Notes under the pieces: generated by a model
What the model was told of the DNA's origin: nothing
Seen by the model: the letters and a program-made list of their open reading frames with translations, nothing else
Databases searched by the model: none
Shown here: positions 1 to 11,182 of the stretch, one piece after another
Layout of the letters: each line of letters opens with the position of its first letter
Position numbering within the stretch: position 1 is the stretch's first letter
Program-made: the position numbers and the translations under genes
Assembly (NCBI GenBank): GCA_028819575.1
Contig: JAPPLB010000152.1
Coordinates: 1-64,000, forward strand
Reading direction: 5' to 3'
Source: Bryobacterales bacterium
Lineage (GTDB): Bacteria; Acidobacteriota; Terriglobia; Bryobacterales; UBA6623
DNA: 64,000 nucleotides

Positions 1-51
1 TCATGGCGGTCGTATCGCGTGCTTCGACCGTCGGGTGGTGAGAAATGCAGG
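1..51. repeat. Right end of TGCAT-ended MITE, cut by the window edge
   Basis: These bases match the last ~50 bases of the full elements at 3531-3707 and 42118-42318, ending in TGGTGAGAAATGCAGG. The left part lies outside the window. The element ends about 40 bases before the first PIG-L gene. Confidence 0.85.
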
Positions 52-93
52 CTAGTCCCCTGTTGCAGTAGCGGGTGATACACTTGCGGAACG

Positions 94-999
94 ATGCGGT
101 GTCGCTTGGCGTTGTTGGTTCTGCTGCCGGTTCTCTTCGCGGGAGTCCCGGCGGCGGGCCAGGATGCCGGCAACATCCTCGTGGTGACGGCCAATTCGGG
201 CGACTACCTGTTCGGGGCCGGGGGGACCCTGATCAAGTTCGTTCAGGAGGGCTATAGCGTCTACGTCGCCCAGATGGGTAACGACGAGAAGATCGCCCAC
301 GGGCTGACGCCCGCGCAGGCGCGTCTCGCGAACGTCGAAGACGGCAAGGACGCGGCCAAGCTGCTGGGCGTGAGCGACACCGTCTACATGGGGCACAAGA
401 GCGGCGAGTTCGGGTATGTTTCCGCGACCGAGATTCGCAAGCAGCTCTTCGCGCTGATCCGGCATTTCCGTCCCGCGAAACTGTTCATCCCAGACCCGTA
501 TGTGCACTATCTCGACGATCGCGACCAATACCATCTGGGGCGCATTGCCGAAGAATCCTGGGGTTACAGCAGCGGGGACACGTTCTCGCCTGAACTGAAA
601 AGGATGGGCCTGCAAGGGTATCACGCGCCCGAGGTGTACTTTTACTCGCATCAGCGGCCCTACCGCCCCGGAGAGGGCGGCGAGAAGCGGGCCCGAATGG
701 TGGCGTTCGACATCACCTTGACGATCGAGCAGAAGATGAATTCGATCGAGTTGCTGCGCAACCGCAACCAGGTCTACGCCCGGACGGTGCGTGACCGGCT
801 CGTTGCCGCGGGCCGGACGGCGGAGATGCTGAACCCGCTCGACGACATTGCCGTCCGCAGGCTGGTCCGCAGCTATGTCGAGCAACTCGGCGCGACGATC
901 GGCGCGAAGTATGGCTTCCGGTTCGGAGAGGAGTTCAACAACGCCGGACTCAATCCCGCTCTGCCCCCGCACGTTCTCGAGAAGGCGGTCCCGAAATGA
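94..999 (+). CDS. Exported PIG-L family protein with degenerate zinc site
   Basis: This 301-residue protein has an N-terminal signal peptide (hydrophobic residues 4-20) followed by a PIG-L/LmbE deacetylase fold. The family normally carries AHPDDE near the start, where His and the second Asp bind zinc and the first Asp is catalytic. Here residues 33-38 read ANSGDY, so the His and catalytic Asp are gone, while the downstream GAGGT is kept. The third ligand, His of the PDH motif, appears to be Gln145 in DDRDQYHLGR. Loss of hydrolase activity is inferred. The stop overlaps the next ATG (ATGA), so it is probably translationally coupled to its paralogue. No clear ribosome binding site precedes this start. 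Confidence 0.8.
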   Translation: MRCRLALLVLLPVLFAGVPAAGQDAGNILVVTANSGDYLFGAGGTLIKFVQEGYSVYVAQMGNDEKIAHGLTPAQARLANVEDGKDAAKLLGVSDTVYMGHKSGEFGYVSATEIRKQLFALIRHFRPAKLFIPDPYVHYLDDRDQYHLGRIAEESWGYSSGDTFSPELKRMGLQGYHAPEVYFYSHQRPYRPGEGGEKRARMVAFDITLTIEQKMNSIELLRNRNQVYARTVRDRLVAAGRTAEMLNPLDDIAVRRLVRSYVEQLGATIGAKYGFRFGEEFNNAGLNPALPPHVLEKAVPK

Positions 1000-1919
1000 A
1001 CTTGGCGCGGATCGGACTCCTGGTCCTTCTGGCGGCCGTATTCGCGGCGGCCCCTCCGCTGGCCGCGCAGGAAGGGGACGGGCCGGTGCTCGTGATTACC
1101 GCCGGCCCGCGGGACTATCTGTTCGGCGCCGGCGGCACGCTGGCCGCGATGATCGACGCGGGCCGCGAAGTCCATGTCCTTCAGTTCGGGAACCTGGAGA
1201 AGGACTCGGTGAACCTGGGACCTGCCCAGACGTCCCTGGTGAGCAATGAGGAGGCCCGCGCCGCCGCCGAGATCCTGGGTGTCAGTGAAGTCATCAACCT
1301 GGGACACAAGAGCGGCGAGCTGGCCTACATCTCGAGCAGCGAGATGCGAAACCAGGTGATGTCGATGGTGCGTTTCTACAAGCCCGAGACGATGTTCTTC
1401 CCCGACTGGTACATCAACTACATCGACGACCAGGACAATTATCGGGTCGGACGCATGGCGGAGGAGGCTCCTTACGGCGGCGGAAACTACTTTCTGCAGG
1501 AGATGACGCACATCGGGTTCAAGGGCTATTCGGCTCGGTTCTATTACTTCTATTCGCCCTATCGGCCGTATCGGCCCGGCGAAGGGGGGAAGGGCCGGGC
1601 GAGCTTCAAGGGGGTCGACATTTCCTCGACGTTCGACAGGAAACTCAAGGCCGTACTGGCGTTGCGAACGCCCAATTACCGATACGCCGCGGAAACGAAA
1701 GCCCGGCTGGAGTCGGCGGGAAGACCTTCGAAGCTGTTGACTCCGCTCGACGAGCTCGCCGTCGACAATCTCGTAACGGCATTCCTGACGGAGCTGGCCG
1801 CGACCGTCGGCGCACGGCATGGCCATGACCGCGCAGAGGAGTTCAACTTCCTCGGAAGCGGCCCCGCGATACCGCAGCACCTGCTGCAACGGGCCCGGCC
1901 CATCCCGACCGAGCGCTGA
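996..1919 (+). CDS. Second exported PIG-L family protein with degenerate zinc site
   Basis: This 307-residue tandem paralogue of the upstream gene starts within its stop codon. It has a signal peptide (about residues 1-24) and a PIG-L fold. The AHPDDE motif reads AGPRDY at residues 36-41, so His becomes Gly and the catalytic Asp becomes Arg. The third zinc ligand is replaced by Asn148 in DDQDNYRVG. The surrounding scaffold (YLFGAGGTL, GHKSGE, YRPYRPGEGG) is strongly conserved between the two paralogues, which argues for a maintained non-hydrolytic or altered role rather than decay. A binding or regulatory role is inference. The PIG-L protein encoded at 3783-4742 keeps the canonical residues. 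Confidence 0.8.
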   Translation: MNLARIGLLVLLAAVFAAAPPLAAQEGDGPVLVITAGPRDYLFGAGGTLAAMIDAGREVHVLQFGNLEKDSVNLGPAQTSLVSNEEARAAAEILGVSEVINLGHKSGELAYISSSEMRNQVMSMVRFYKPETMFFPDWYINYIDDQDNYRVGRMAEEAPYGGGNYFLQEMTHIGFKGYSARFYYFYSPYRPYRPGEGGKGRASFKGVDISSTFDRKLKAVLALRTPNYRYAAETKARLESAGRPSKLLTPLDELAVDNLVTAFLTELAATVGARHGHDRAEEFNFLGSGPAIPQHLLQRARPIPTER

Positions 1920-1933
1920 TCTGGCGGCGTGAG

Positions 1934-2160
1934 CCTGCCTTTCTCACCACGCGGCGAGGTGAAGTGCCTCAGAGGGCCGTCAGGACAAGGCGCGAGCCGC
2001 TTGGCGCGCACAGATGTAACGGCCATATCGCCTCATTCGGCCCTCGGGTCACGAATCACGGCCTTACGGTTCACTGGCATCAGACATTTCTTCTGGAGCC
2101 ACCCCAAGCCCGGCCAACCGGTTTTTCACGAATCACGAAACACGAAACACGGCCTTCTCC
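1934..2160. repeat. Left half of MITE fused to CACGAA-type repeats
   Basis: From 1934 the sequence matches the left ~80 bases of the MITE (CCTGCCTTTCTCACCACG, then GGGCCGTCAGGACAAGG). After about 2015 it leaves that family. A CACGAATCACGGCC unit lies at about 2049-2063, a CAGACATTTCTTCTGGAGC block at 2081-2099 that recurs at about 15174, and a CACGAATCACGAAACACG array at 2127-2155. The array ends directly at the stop of the minus-strand fdhA. The region also covers the 240-base gap between genes. Confidence 0.75.
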
Positions 2161-2162
2161 GC

Positions 2163-3353
2163 CTACGCCGCCACGGCGCCGTGCGGGTCGATCACGTACT
2201 TCCTCGCGGCGCCCTTGTCGAAGTCGGAGTAGCCCTGCGGCGCCTCGTCGAGCGAGATCATCGTGACATTGCAGGCTTCGGCGGGCGTCGCCTTTTCGTA
2301 AAGGATGGCCTGCATGAGCTGCCGGTGATACGTCATCACCGGGCATTGACCGGTCGTGAAGTGGTGCGACTTCGCCCAACCGAGTCCGATGCGGATGCCG
2401 AGGTTGCCGATCTTGGCGTTGTCATCGACGCCGCCGGGGTCGCCCGTGACGTACAGGCCCGGGATGCCGACGCCGCCGCCCGCGCGGACGACTTCCATCA
2501 GAGCGTTGAGGACCGTGGCGGGCCGCTCGACGACCGTGTCCTTGCCGTGGCCGCGCGCCTCGAACCCGACGCAGTCCACGCCGCAATCGACTTCGGGAAC
2601 ACCGACGATCTGGTCGATCTGCTCGGCGAGCGTCGCGCTTTCCCGCAGATCGATGGTCTCGCAGCCGAAGCTTTTCGCCTGGGCGAGCCGCTCGGGAATC
2701 AGATCGCCGACGATGACGCAGGCCGCGCCCAGAAGCTGGCAACCGTGGGCGCATGCCAGTCCGACAGGGCCGCCGCCCGCGACGTAGACGATCGTGCCCG
2801 GCCCCACACCCGCGGTGACGGCCCCGTGGTAACCCGTGGGAAAGATATCGGAGAGCAGGGTCAGGTCTTTGATCTTCGCCATGGCCTGGTCCCTGTCCGG
2901 GAACTTCAGCAGGTTGAAGTCGGCGTAGGGCACCATCACGTATTCGGCCTGTCCGCCGACCCAGCCGCCCATGTCGACGTAGCCGTACGCGGCGCCCGGA
3001 CGGGCGGGGTTCACGTGCAGGCAGATGCCGGTCTTGCGTTCCTTGCAGTTGCGGCAGCGCCCGCAGGCGATATTGAACGGTACCGAGACGATGTCGCCGA
3101 CGCTGATGAACTCGACGTCGCTGCCGGCCTCGATCACCTCGCCTGTGATTTCGTGGCCGAGGATGAGGCCCGCGGGAGCGGTCGTGCGTCCGCGAACCAT
3201 GTGCTGGTCGCTGCCGCAGATATTCGTGCAAACGATCTTCAGGATGACGCCGTGCTCACACTTGCGGTCGCCGAGGGCCAGCTTCGGATAGTCGATCGAT
3301 TGAATCTCGACCTTTCCAGGGGCCATGTAGGCGACGCCTCGATTGGAAGCCAT
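2163..3353 (-). CDS. fdhA: Glutathione-independent formaldehyde dehydrogenase
   Basis: This 396-residue zinc-dependent medium-chain dehydrogenase closely resembles the Pseudomonas putida NAD-dependent formaldehyde dehydrogenase (dismutase) over its whole length. The catalytic zinc region reads NICGSDQHMVRGRT near residues 45-58, followed by LGHEITGE. The structural zinc cluster is CGRCRNCKERKTGIC near residues 98-112. The family signature NPARPGAAYGYVDMGGW and a Rossmann segment (VYVAGGGPVGLACA) follow. It should oxidise formaldehyde or other short aldehydes with tightly bound NAD in the cytoplasm. The ATG has a good ribosome binding site (GAGGAGG, 5-6 bases upstream). It appears to be a single-gene unit, flanked by repeats on both sides. 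Confidence 0.93.
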   Translation of the reverse strand: MASNRGVAYMAPGKVEIQSIDYPKLALGDRKCEHGVILKIVCTNICGSDQHMVRGRTTAPAGLILGHEITGEVIEAGSDVEFISVGDIVSVPFNIACGRCRNCKERKTGICLHVNPARPGAAYGYVDMGGWVGGQAEYVMVPYADFNLLKFPDRDQAMAKIKDLTLLSDIFPTGYHGAVTAGVGPGTIVYVAGGGPVGLACAHGCQLLGAACVIVGDLIPERLAQAKSFGCETIDLRESATLAEQIDQIVGVPEVDCGVDCVGFEARGHGKDTVVERPATVLNALMEVVRAGGGVGIPGLYVTGDPGGVDDNAKIGNLGIRIGLGWAKSHHFTTGQCPVMTYHRQLMQAILYEKATPAEACNVTMISLDEAPQGYSDFDKGAARKYVIDPHGAVAA

Positions 3354-3530
3354 AAATCCTCCTCTGATATCTTTGACCGGAAACCTAAGGGAAAATGTTC
3401 AGTATCCGCGCTCTAGGATACACCCCGCGGGCGGTTCCCGACAAGCCGTGAGCGGACAAGGTTGGGCGGCGAACGGACTGCTGTCGGCGGCCCGTCTCTT
3501 GGATGGCGGGCCGGCCGGGCCGAGTGTTAG

Positions 3531-3707
3531 CCTGCATTTCTCACCATGTGGCGAGCTGAAGTGCGTGAGAGGGCCGTCAGGACGAGGCGCGCGCCGCTTG
3601 GCGCGCGCAGGCGTACTTGAACAGTACGTTGAGCACGGCAAGCAAGCGCAACGAAGTCATGGCGGTCGTACCGCGTGCTTCGGCCGTCGGGTGGTGAGAA
3701 ATGCAGG
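3531..3707. mobile_element. Full-length MITE (177 bp) with TTAG target duplication
   Basis: The element begins CCTGCATTTCTCACCATG and ends TGGTGAGAAATGCAGG, giving ~16-bp inverted ends. The interior is an imperfect palindrome centred near GTACTTGAACAGTAC (about 3613-3627). It is flanked by TTAG at 3527-3530 and TTAG at 3708-3711, a perfect 4-bp direct repeat typical of a transposition footprint. It has no coding capacity, so a non-autonomous element mobilised in trans is inferred. Confidence 0.85.
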
Positions 3708-3782
3708 TTAGTGCTCTCGGCCGCGGTCGATACAATTGAACGTTCACGGGACGCGGCAGGATCGTCCACAACGGGAGATGCA

Positions 3783-4742
3783 ATGAATCGACGAGGTTTC
3801 ATCGGCGCCGGCATGGCCGGCGGCATGTTGACGGGAGCCGCTGGGGCTGCTTCGCAGGCGCCGGCGCAATGGGGCACCCACGAGGGTCCGCCTTTTCTGG
3901 AGCGCAATCAGTCCGGCAAGCCTCACAAGGGGAAGATGTTGGCGGTGATCCAGCCGCACAACGACGATGTGCCGTTGTTCGCCGCCGGGACGGTGCTGAA
4001 GCTGATCGACGAAGGCTATGAAGGCGTGCTGATTCGCGCTACCAACGACGACCACGCCGGCCGCGGCAGCACCTATGCCGAAGTGATCGCCAACAACGAG
4101 CAGGACAACTTCGAGGTCGCGCGGCGTATGGGGTTGCGGCAGGTCTTCGATCTCGGCTATCAGAATCACCGCCTCGACGATGCGCACCCGATCGAGCTGC
4201 GCGCCCGGCTGATTTTCATCTTCCGCGCCTTGAAGGTGAACACGGTCGTTTGCTACGACCCGTGGGGTCACTACGAAGAGAATCCCGACCACTACGTGAT
4301 CGCCAGCGCGGTCGAGGCGGCCTGCTGGATGTCCGGCGGACGCTGGGATTTCCCGGAGCACCGACTCGCCGGCCTCGACCCGCATGGAGTCGGTGAGAAG
4401 TATTACTTTGCGCGCGGCCCGCAATTGGTGAACCGTGTCGTCGACATCAGCTCGTATGTCGATCGAAAGGTCGATGTGAACATCGCCAACGATACGCAGG
4501 GGCCCGCGGGAGTCAACGGCTCGCGCCTCCGGCGGCGTCTGGCCGAGCAGGGCAAGAAACTCCCGGTTCTCGGTGACGATGACGACACGGCGAATCGCCA
4601 GTACATCAAGGAGTTCGTCCTTGACAACGATCGCCAATTGGGCCGCGAGTTCGGCGTGGACTACGCGGAGAAGTTCCACTATATCGGCCCGCGGCCATCG
4701 AAGCTCGACGGCTACATCGAACGCAACGCCGTATCGATCTAG
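3783..4742 (+). CDS. Tat-exported PIG-L family deacetylase
   Basis: This 319-residue protein starts with a short twin-arginine signal (MNRRGFIGAGMAGG) and has the PIG-L/LmbE fold. The zinc and catalytic motif is intact as PHNDD at residues 58-62 (His59, Asp61, Asp62), and the third ligand is probably His170 in ENPDHY. This contrasts with the two degenerate paralogues at 94-1919. The substrate is unknown; members of the family remove N-acetyl groups from sugar conjugates. The start was placed at the Tat signal because the longer reading frame runs back into the MITE. Export and activity are inferred from motifs only. Confidence 0.87.
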   Translation: MNRRGFIGAGMAGGMLTGAAGAASQAPAQWGTHEGPPFLERNQSGKPHKGKMLAVIQPHNDDVPLFAAGTVLKLIDEGYEGVLIRATNDDHAGRGSTYAEVIANNEQDNFEVARRMGLRQVFDLGYQNHRLDDAHPIELRARLIFIFRALKVNTVVCYDPWGHYEENPDHYVIASAVEAACWMSGGRWDFPEHRLAGLDPHGVGEKYYFARGPQLVNRVVDISSYVDRKVDVNIANDTQGPAGVNGSRLRRRLAEQGKKLPVLGDDDDTANRQYIKEFVLDNDRQLGREFGVDYAEKFHYIGPRPSKLDGYIERNAVSI

Positions 4743-4834
4743 CACGAAGGAGCCGTGACGGCTCCTGCCTGCCGGCAACGGCCCGCCTTGACCGCCGTCG
4801 CACAGGGTGTTTTGATGATGGCGGAAGCTGCGGC

Positions 4835-7663
4835 ATGAGCGAATCGACCGGCCTGCCCGGAGACCTGAATCTGGCCTTCGCCGAGGAGTTGTACGCGAGC
4901 TATCTGGTCGACCGGCAGTCGGTTTCCGCGCAATGGCGCAGTTATTTCGACTCCTTCGAGGCCGGGTCGAACGGAAGCGAAGCGCTGTCGTCCCACGCTT
5001 GGGCGCCCGGCCCCGGCTTCCATGCGCCCGGGTTGTTTCGCGCGGGAACCAACGGTGCGGCTTTGCCGGCGGCGGTCGGCGATGAGCAAGCCGTCGGACC
5101 ACAGGATCGCGTTGACAAGATGGTCCGGTCGCACCGCGTGCGCGGCCACATGATCGCGGCCATCGACCCGCTGGACTTGCCGCGGCCGGAGGCGCCGGAA
5201 CTCGATCCCGCCTATCACGGTCTGGGCCCCGACGACTTCGGCCGGCCGGTTTCTCCGCAGACGCTGTCCGGCGGCGGCGCCACCACGGTCGGCGCGGTGT
5301 TCCGCCGCTTGCGGAACACCTACTGCCGCTCGATCGGCGTGCAGTTCATGCACATCGACGATGAGCAGGTGCGCGAGTGGTTGCAGCAGCGCATGGAGGA
5401 CAGTGAGAACAGGCGCACGCTGAGCCGCGATGAGCAGGTCCGTATCCTCACCAGCTTGACGGACGCGGTGATTTTCGAAGAATTCATCCAGAAGAAGTTC
5501 GTCGGCGCGAAGAGTTTTTCTCTCGAGGGGTCCGAGAGCCTCATCCCGTTGCTGGGGCTGGCGATCGAGCAGGCGGCGGTCGACGGCGTGGACGAGGTCG
5601 TGTTGGGCATGGCGCATCGCGGCAGGCTCAACGTGCTCGCGAACATCATGGGCAAGAGCCCGCAGCAGATTTTTCGTGAGTTCGCGGATGTTGACCCCCA
5701 TTTGCACAGCGGCCGCGGCGATGTGAAGTACCACCTCGGGTTCAGCACCGACTGGCAAGCCGTCAACGGCAGTAACGTGCACATCTCGCTGTGCTTCAAC
5801 CCCAGCCACCTCGAGTTCGTGAATCCCGTTGCCTTGGGGCGCATGCGGGCCAAGCAGGACCGCCACAACGACTACAAGCGTGAGCGCGGGCTGGTCATCC
5901 TGATGCACGGCGACGCCGCCTTTGCGGGCGAGGGTATCGTTCAGGAAACGCTGAACCTCAGCGAGCTCGAAGCCTATACGGTCGGCGGCGCGGTCCACGT
6001 GATCGTCAATAACCAGATCGGGTTTACGACGCCTCCGGAACAGAGTCGTTCCAGTGTCTATGCGTCGGGGCTGGCGAGGATGCTGCGCATTCCGATCTTC
6101 CACGTCAACGGTGAGGACCCCGAAGCGGTGGCCCAGGTCATTCATCTGGCGATGGAGTTTCGCAGGACGTTCAAGCGCGATGTCGTGATCGACATGTACG
6201 GCTACCGGCGGCGTGGCCACAACGAGGGCGACGAGCCGTCGTTCACCCAACCGGTGCTCTACCGCGCCATTTCAAAGCGCAAGACCGTGCGCGAGGGTTA
6301 CCTGGAACATTTGTCGACCATGAACGGCGTCAGCCGGGAGGAGGCGGACAGCATCACGGAAGACCGCCGCCGGCATCTCGAAGAAGAGCTGTCGGCTGCG
6401 CGCAGCGACGATTTCGTTCACGGGGATCCCCGCTACACGGGTTTCTGGAGCGGCTACCAGGGCGGATCGGAACCGCGGGAAGAAACCGAGACGGCGGTAA
6501 AGAAAGACCGCCTGTCCGCGCTGCTTGAAAAACTGACCCGCCTCCCGGAGGATTTTCAGCCGGACCGCCGCATCAAGCGCCTGCTGCATCAGCGCCGCGA
6601 GATGGCGCAGGGCAAACGGCCGCTTGATTGGGCCGCGGCGGAGGCCTTGGCTTTGGCCGCGGTGGCGGTCGAGGGCTTCCGGGTTCGGCTCACCGGACAG
6701 GATGTCGAGCGCGGCACCTTCAGCCACCGGCACGCGGTCTTGCGCGACAAGGAGGACGGCCGCAAGTATGTAGCGCTGCAGTACCTGATGCGGGGCCAGG
6801 GGTCCGTTGAAATTTCCAATAGCTCCCTGTCGGAAGCGGGAGTGCTTGGGTTCGAGTACGGCTACAGTCTCGATTGGCCCGACGGCCTGGTGATGTGGGA
6901 GGCCCAGTTCGGCGATTTCGTCAACGCCGCGCAAGTCATCATCGATCAATTCATATCGAGCGCGGAGGACAAGTGGAAGCGCCTGAGCGGGCTCGTGATG
7001 CTGTTGCCTCATGGGTTCGAGGGACAGGGGCCGGAGCACTCCAGCGCTCGGCTCGAACGGTTTCTGCAGCTTTCGGCCGAAGACAACATGCAGATCGCGT
7101 ACCCGACGACGCCGGCGCAGTACTTCCACTTGCTGCGCAGGCAGGTGTTGCGTTCCTGGCGCAAGCCGCTCATCGTGTTCACTCCGAAGAGCCTCCTCCG
7201 CCATGCGGGCGCCGTGTCGTCGCTCCATGACCTGGCCGCGGGCCGCTTCGAACGCATCCTCGGAGAGCCTCGCGAGCAGTACGGCGATGTCAAGCGCGTT
7301 CTGATGTGCAGCGGCAAGATCTACTACGACTTGAAAGCGGCTCGTGAAGAGGCCGGACGCGGCGATGTCGCCATCATCCGCGTCGAGCAGCTTTACCCTC
7401 TGGCCGATCGCGTCATCCAGGAAGCGCTCGCCCCCTACGCGGAGGGAACGCCGGTCTATTGGGTGCAGGAAGAGCCCGAGAACATGGGGGCGTACCGGTA
7501 TATGCGCGTCCGCTTCGGCGAGGTCCTGCTGGGCAGGTGGCCGCTCCGGGGCATTTGCCGGGCCGAGTCGGCCAGCCCCGCGACCGGTTCGGCGGCGAGC
7601 CACAGAATCGAGCAACGGCAGCTCATCGCTGAAGCGCTGGGCGAGCCCGCGGTACCGATGTAG
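4835..7663 (+). CDS. sucA: 2-oxoglutarate dehydrogenase E1 component
   Basis: This 942-residue protein is the thiamine-diphosphate-dependent E1 subunit that decarboxylates 2-oxoglutarate in the TCA cycle. The N-terminus carries the typical [12 protein letters not shown]...QWRSYF helix, followed by the large dehydrogenase domain ([56 protein letters not shown]) and the C-terminal transketolase-like domain ([22 protein letters not shown]). Length matches normal SucA. It is followed 20 bases later by sucB and then lpd, so the three E1-E2-E3 subunits lie in one operon. The ribosome binding site before the chosen ATG is weak. Confidence 0.97.
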   Translation: MSESTGLPGDLNLAFAEELYASYLVDRQSVSAQWRSYFDSFEAGSNGSEALSSHAWAPGPGFHAPGLFRAGTNGAALPAAVGDEQAVGPQDRVDKMVRSHRVRGHMIAAIDPLDLPRPEAPELDPAYHGLGPDDFGRPVSPQTLSGGGATTVGAVFRRLRNTYCRSIGVQFMHIDDEQVREWLQQRMEDSENRRTLSRDEQVRILTSLTDAVIFEEFIQKKFVGAKSFSLEGSESLIPLLGLAIEQAAVDGVDEVVLGMAHRGRLNVLANIMGKSPQQIFREFADVDPHLHSGRGDVKYHLGFSTDWQAVNGSNVHISLCFNPSHLEFVNPVALGRMRAKQDRHNDYKRERGLVILMHGDAAFAGEGIVQETLNLSELEAYTVGGAVHVIVNNQIGFTTPPEQSRSSVYASGLARMLRIPIFHVNGEDPEAVAQVIHLAMEFRRTFKRDVVIDMYGYRRRGHNEGDEPSFTQPVLYRAISKRKTVREGYLEHLSTMNGVSREEADSITEDRRRHLEEELSAARSDDFVHGDPRYTGFWSGYQGGSEPREETETAVKKDRLSALLEKLTRLPEDFQPDRRIKRLLHQRREMAQGKRPLDWAAAEALALAAVAVEGFRVRLTGQDVERGTFSHRHAVLRDKEDGRKYVALQYLMRGQGSVEISNSSLSEAGVLGFEYGYSLDWPDGLVMWEAQFGDFVNAAQVIIDQFISSAEDKWKRLSGLVMLLPHGFEGQGPEHSSARLERFLQLSAEDNMQIAYPTTPAQYFHLLRRQVLRSWRKPLIVFTPKSLLRHAGAVSSLHDLAAGRFERILGEPREQYGDVKRVLMCSGKIYYDLKAAREEAGRGDVAIIRVEQLYPLADRVIQEALAPYAEGTPVYWVQEEPENMGAYRYMRVRFGEVLLGRWPLRGICRAESASPATGSAASHRIEQRQLIAEALGEPAVPM

Positions 7664-7683
7664 GCGGTAACGGACACGATCTT

Positions 7684-9009
7684 ATGGCTGTCGAGCTGAA
7701 AGTTCCCCAATCCGGCGAGTCGATCACCGAGGTGCAGATCGGCGAATGGCGCAAGGCCGTCGGCGAGCGCGTCGAGCGCGACGAAGTGCTGGTCGACATC
7801 GAGACCGACAAGGCCGCGATGGAGTTGCCCGCGCCCGTGAGCGGCGTGTTGGCGAAGATCGTCAAGGGCGCCGGCGAAGAGGCCGGGGTCGGCGAAGTGA
7901 TCGCCCTGATCAACGAGGGCGAGGATGAGGCGGAGCCTCTCGAGCCCGATGCGACGTGGGACCGCAGTGGAATGCGTTATTTCTTCGCGCTCGCGGACGA
8001 TACGGAACCTCCTGCACCCGGCGAGCCGGCTGAAGCCGGGCCTGAACCGCCTCCGCCGGACCCGGCCCCCGCCGTCTCGTCCTCGTCGCCCGAGGCTCCG
8101 CGTGTGATGCCCGCTGCGGAGCGCGAGCTGGCGCAACGCGGCATCGAGGCGAAGGACGTGCAGGCGACCGGGCCGGGCGGCCGGTTGCTCAAGGAAGACG
8201 TTGTGCGCCACGCCGGGAAGCAGCCCGCATCGGCGCCGGCCGAGGCGCCTGCGCCGGTCGAAGCGCCCCCGCGGCCCGCTCCGGCGGCGGCGCCCGAAGC
8301 GGAAGCCCGCCCGGATGAAGAGATCGTCGCCATGAGTCCGATGCGCAAGGTGATCGCGCGGAACCTGGTCGCCGCCCAGCAGAACGCCGCCTTGCTGACG
8401 ACCTTCAACGAGGCGGACATGTCGGCGGTGATCGCGCTGCGCAAGAACCACCAGGAAGCGTTCAAGCAGAAGTACGGCATCAAGCTCGGCTTCATGTCGT
8501 TCTTCGTGAAGGCCGCGGTCGAGGCCCTGAAGCTCATCCCCGCGGTGAACGCCGAGGTCCGTGGAACCGACGTCGTATACAAGAATCACTTCGACGTCGG
8601 CATCGCGGTCGGCGGCGGCAAGGGGCTTGTCGTGCCCGTCCTGCGCAATGCCGAGGCCATGGGCTTCGCGGAGATCGAGTTGGCCATCGCCGACTTCGCC
8701 CAACGCGCGCAAAGCAACAAGATCGACTTGTCGGAGCTCCAGGGCGGCACCTTCACGATCAGCAATGGCGGCATCTACGGGTCGATGCTTTCGACGCCGA
8801 TCGTGAACCCGCCGCAGAGCGGCATCCTCGGGTTGCACGCCATCAAGGACCGTCCGATGGCCGTCGACGGGCAGGTGGTCGTGCGGCCCGTCATGTACCT
8901 CGCTCTCACCTACGATCACCGCATCGTCGACGGACGCGAAGCGGTGACCTTCCTCAAGCACATCAAGGATGTGATCGAAGAGCCCGTGCGCATCCTGATC
9001 GAGATTTAG
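7684..9009 (+). CDS. sucB: Dihydrolipoyllysine succinyltransferase, E2 of 2-oxoglutarate dehydrogenase
   Basis: This 441-residue E2 protein has one N-terminal lipoyl domain with the lipoylated lysine in ETDKAAME (Lys43). An Ala/Pro-rich linker, an E3-binding domain (about residues 140-178, [21 protein letters not shown]), a second Ala/Pro linker and the catalytic core follow. The core has [10 protein letters not shown] and the active-site [11 protein letters not shown] near residue 412. It transfers the succinyl group to CoA. A single lipoyl domain and the position behind sucA favour the 2-oxoglutarate over the pyruvate complex. Unusually, about 60 residues of acidic, Pro-rich sequence lie between the lipoyl and E3-binding domains. 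Confidence 0.95.
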   Translation: MAVELKVPQSGESITEVQIGEWRKAVGERVERDEVLVDIETDKAAMELPAPVSGVLAKIVKGAGEEAGVGEVIALINEGEDEAEPLEPDATWDRSGMRYFFALADDTEPPAPGEPAEAGPEPPPPDPAPAVSSSSPEAPRVMPAAERELAQRGIEAKDVQATGPGGRLLKEDVVRHAGKQPASAPAEAPAPVEAPPRPAPAAAPEAEARPDEEIVAMSPMRKVIARNLVAAQQNAALLTTFNEADMSAVIALRKNHQEAFKQKYGIKLGFMSFFVKAAVEALKLIPAVNAEVRGTDVVYKNHFDVGIAVGGGKGLVVPVLRNAEAMGFAEIELAIADFAQRAQSNKIDLSELQGGTFTISNGGIYGSMLSTPIVNPPQSGILGLHAIKDRPMAVDGQVVVRPVMYLALTYDHRIVDGREAVTFLKHIKDVIEEPVRILIEI

Positions 9010-9098
9010 CGAAGCTCCCCCCGGACCAACAAGAAGGACAACGGATCGCCGCGTCAGCTTGACTCGCATATGAACCGAGGCGAAGAAAAAAACTCCCG

Positions 9099-10484
<1,386 letters not shown>

Positions 10485-10903
10485 TCGCAAACATTACTTG
10501 ATCAAGCGTAGTTGACACCCGTCCCCACGGCTCGCGTGGGTGCATGCGGCCCTGATGGGTCGGGCGGAACGCTCCCCTGACGCCGCACGAGTTCATTGCC
10601 GAACTAGATGGCAATGCGTTCGAGATGCTGCGTATCCCCGTGTTGATATCGCCCCCAAAATTGCGTAGACGACGCGGTCGGTGACTGGATGACGCGTGAT
10701 GCCCGAGAGTCCAAAAGAGTGGCGTGTCCGCTAGGTTCCCGGTGACTCCCCAGTAGGTGACCAGCGCAAGAAACTCGAACGACATTTGCTGCAGTGTCGT
10801 CTTTTAGGAGCTTGCCAGTACGACAAGTACTGGCTGGGAAACCTGCCGGCTAACGAAATGCCGAAAACTGGCTTGGTACAATGACCATCGCGACTGCCAA
10901 GCC
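10485..10903. other. Non-coding stretch after lpd with two perfect hairpins
   Basis: No convincing gene is present. A 6-bp stem with a 5-base loop (CCCACG gctcg CGTGGG, 10524-10540) lies 40 bases after lpd and could be a terminator, though it has no T-run. A perfect 8-bp stem (GCCAGTAC gacaa GTACTGGC) lies at 10814-10834. Base use shifts here and this marks the left edge of the accessory region. Confidence 0.5.
10524..10540. terminator. Possible terminator hairpin after lpd
   Basis: CCCACG and CGTGGG form a perfect 6-bp stem with a GCTCG loop 40 bases downstream of the lpd stop. There is no T-tract, so factor-independent termination is doubtful. Confidence 0.3.
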
Positions 10904-11146
10904 ATGTCCTTGACAACCTCCCCCGCTACTGCTGTTGGAGACCGAACTGCGGCCGAGCTCTACGACTGCGATCCCCACTCCTGGTCAATCGAACAGGCCG
11001 ACGCCCTTCACGCTGTGACTTCGATCTTCGACCTGGAAAGAAACGAACAAGTTCCGCGAACCGACGTATGGCCGCCCAGCGTCGCTCGTGTCCTGAACAA
11101 CCGCCTCGGCGAGGACTATCCCGTTCACCATGAACGGACACAGTAA
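10904..11146 (+). CDS. Small hypothetical protein, possibly a DUF29-like remnant
   Basis: This is an 80-residue reading frame. Residues 17-37 read AAELYDCDPHSW followed by SIEQADAL, which resembles the start of DUF29 proteins (Y-x2-D-x3-W-x2-EQA-x2-L). The expected remainder of that roughly 140-residue domain is missing. A TACAAT hexamer about 25 bases upstream could act as a -10 box. It lies in the accessory stretch ahead of the HEPN-like gene. It may be a truncated gene or a chance frame. Confidence 0.35.
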   Translation: MSLTTSPATAVGDRTAAELYDCDPHSWSIEQADALHAVTSIFDLERNEQVPRTDVWPPSVARVLNNRLGEDYPVHHERTQ

Positions 11147-11182
11147 CAGTAATTCGACTGGGGACGTTAATTCCTACATGTT

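Noticed and set aside
1929-3416. Plus-strand frame of 495 codons over fdhA
   Set aside because: It overlaps the clearly conserved minus-strand formaldehyde dehydrogenase and begins inside a repeat; its translation is low-complexity.
3744-5102. Long open frame of 452 codons on the minus strand opposite the third PIG-L gene
   Set aside because: It is the antisense of PIG-L and the start of sucA, rich in Arg/His/Asp from GC-rich codon shadows, with no recognisable domain.
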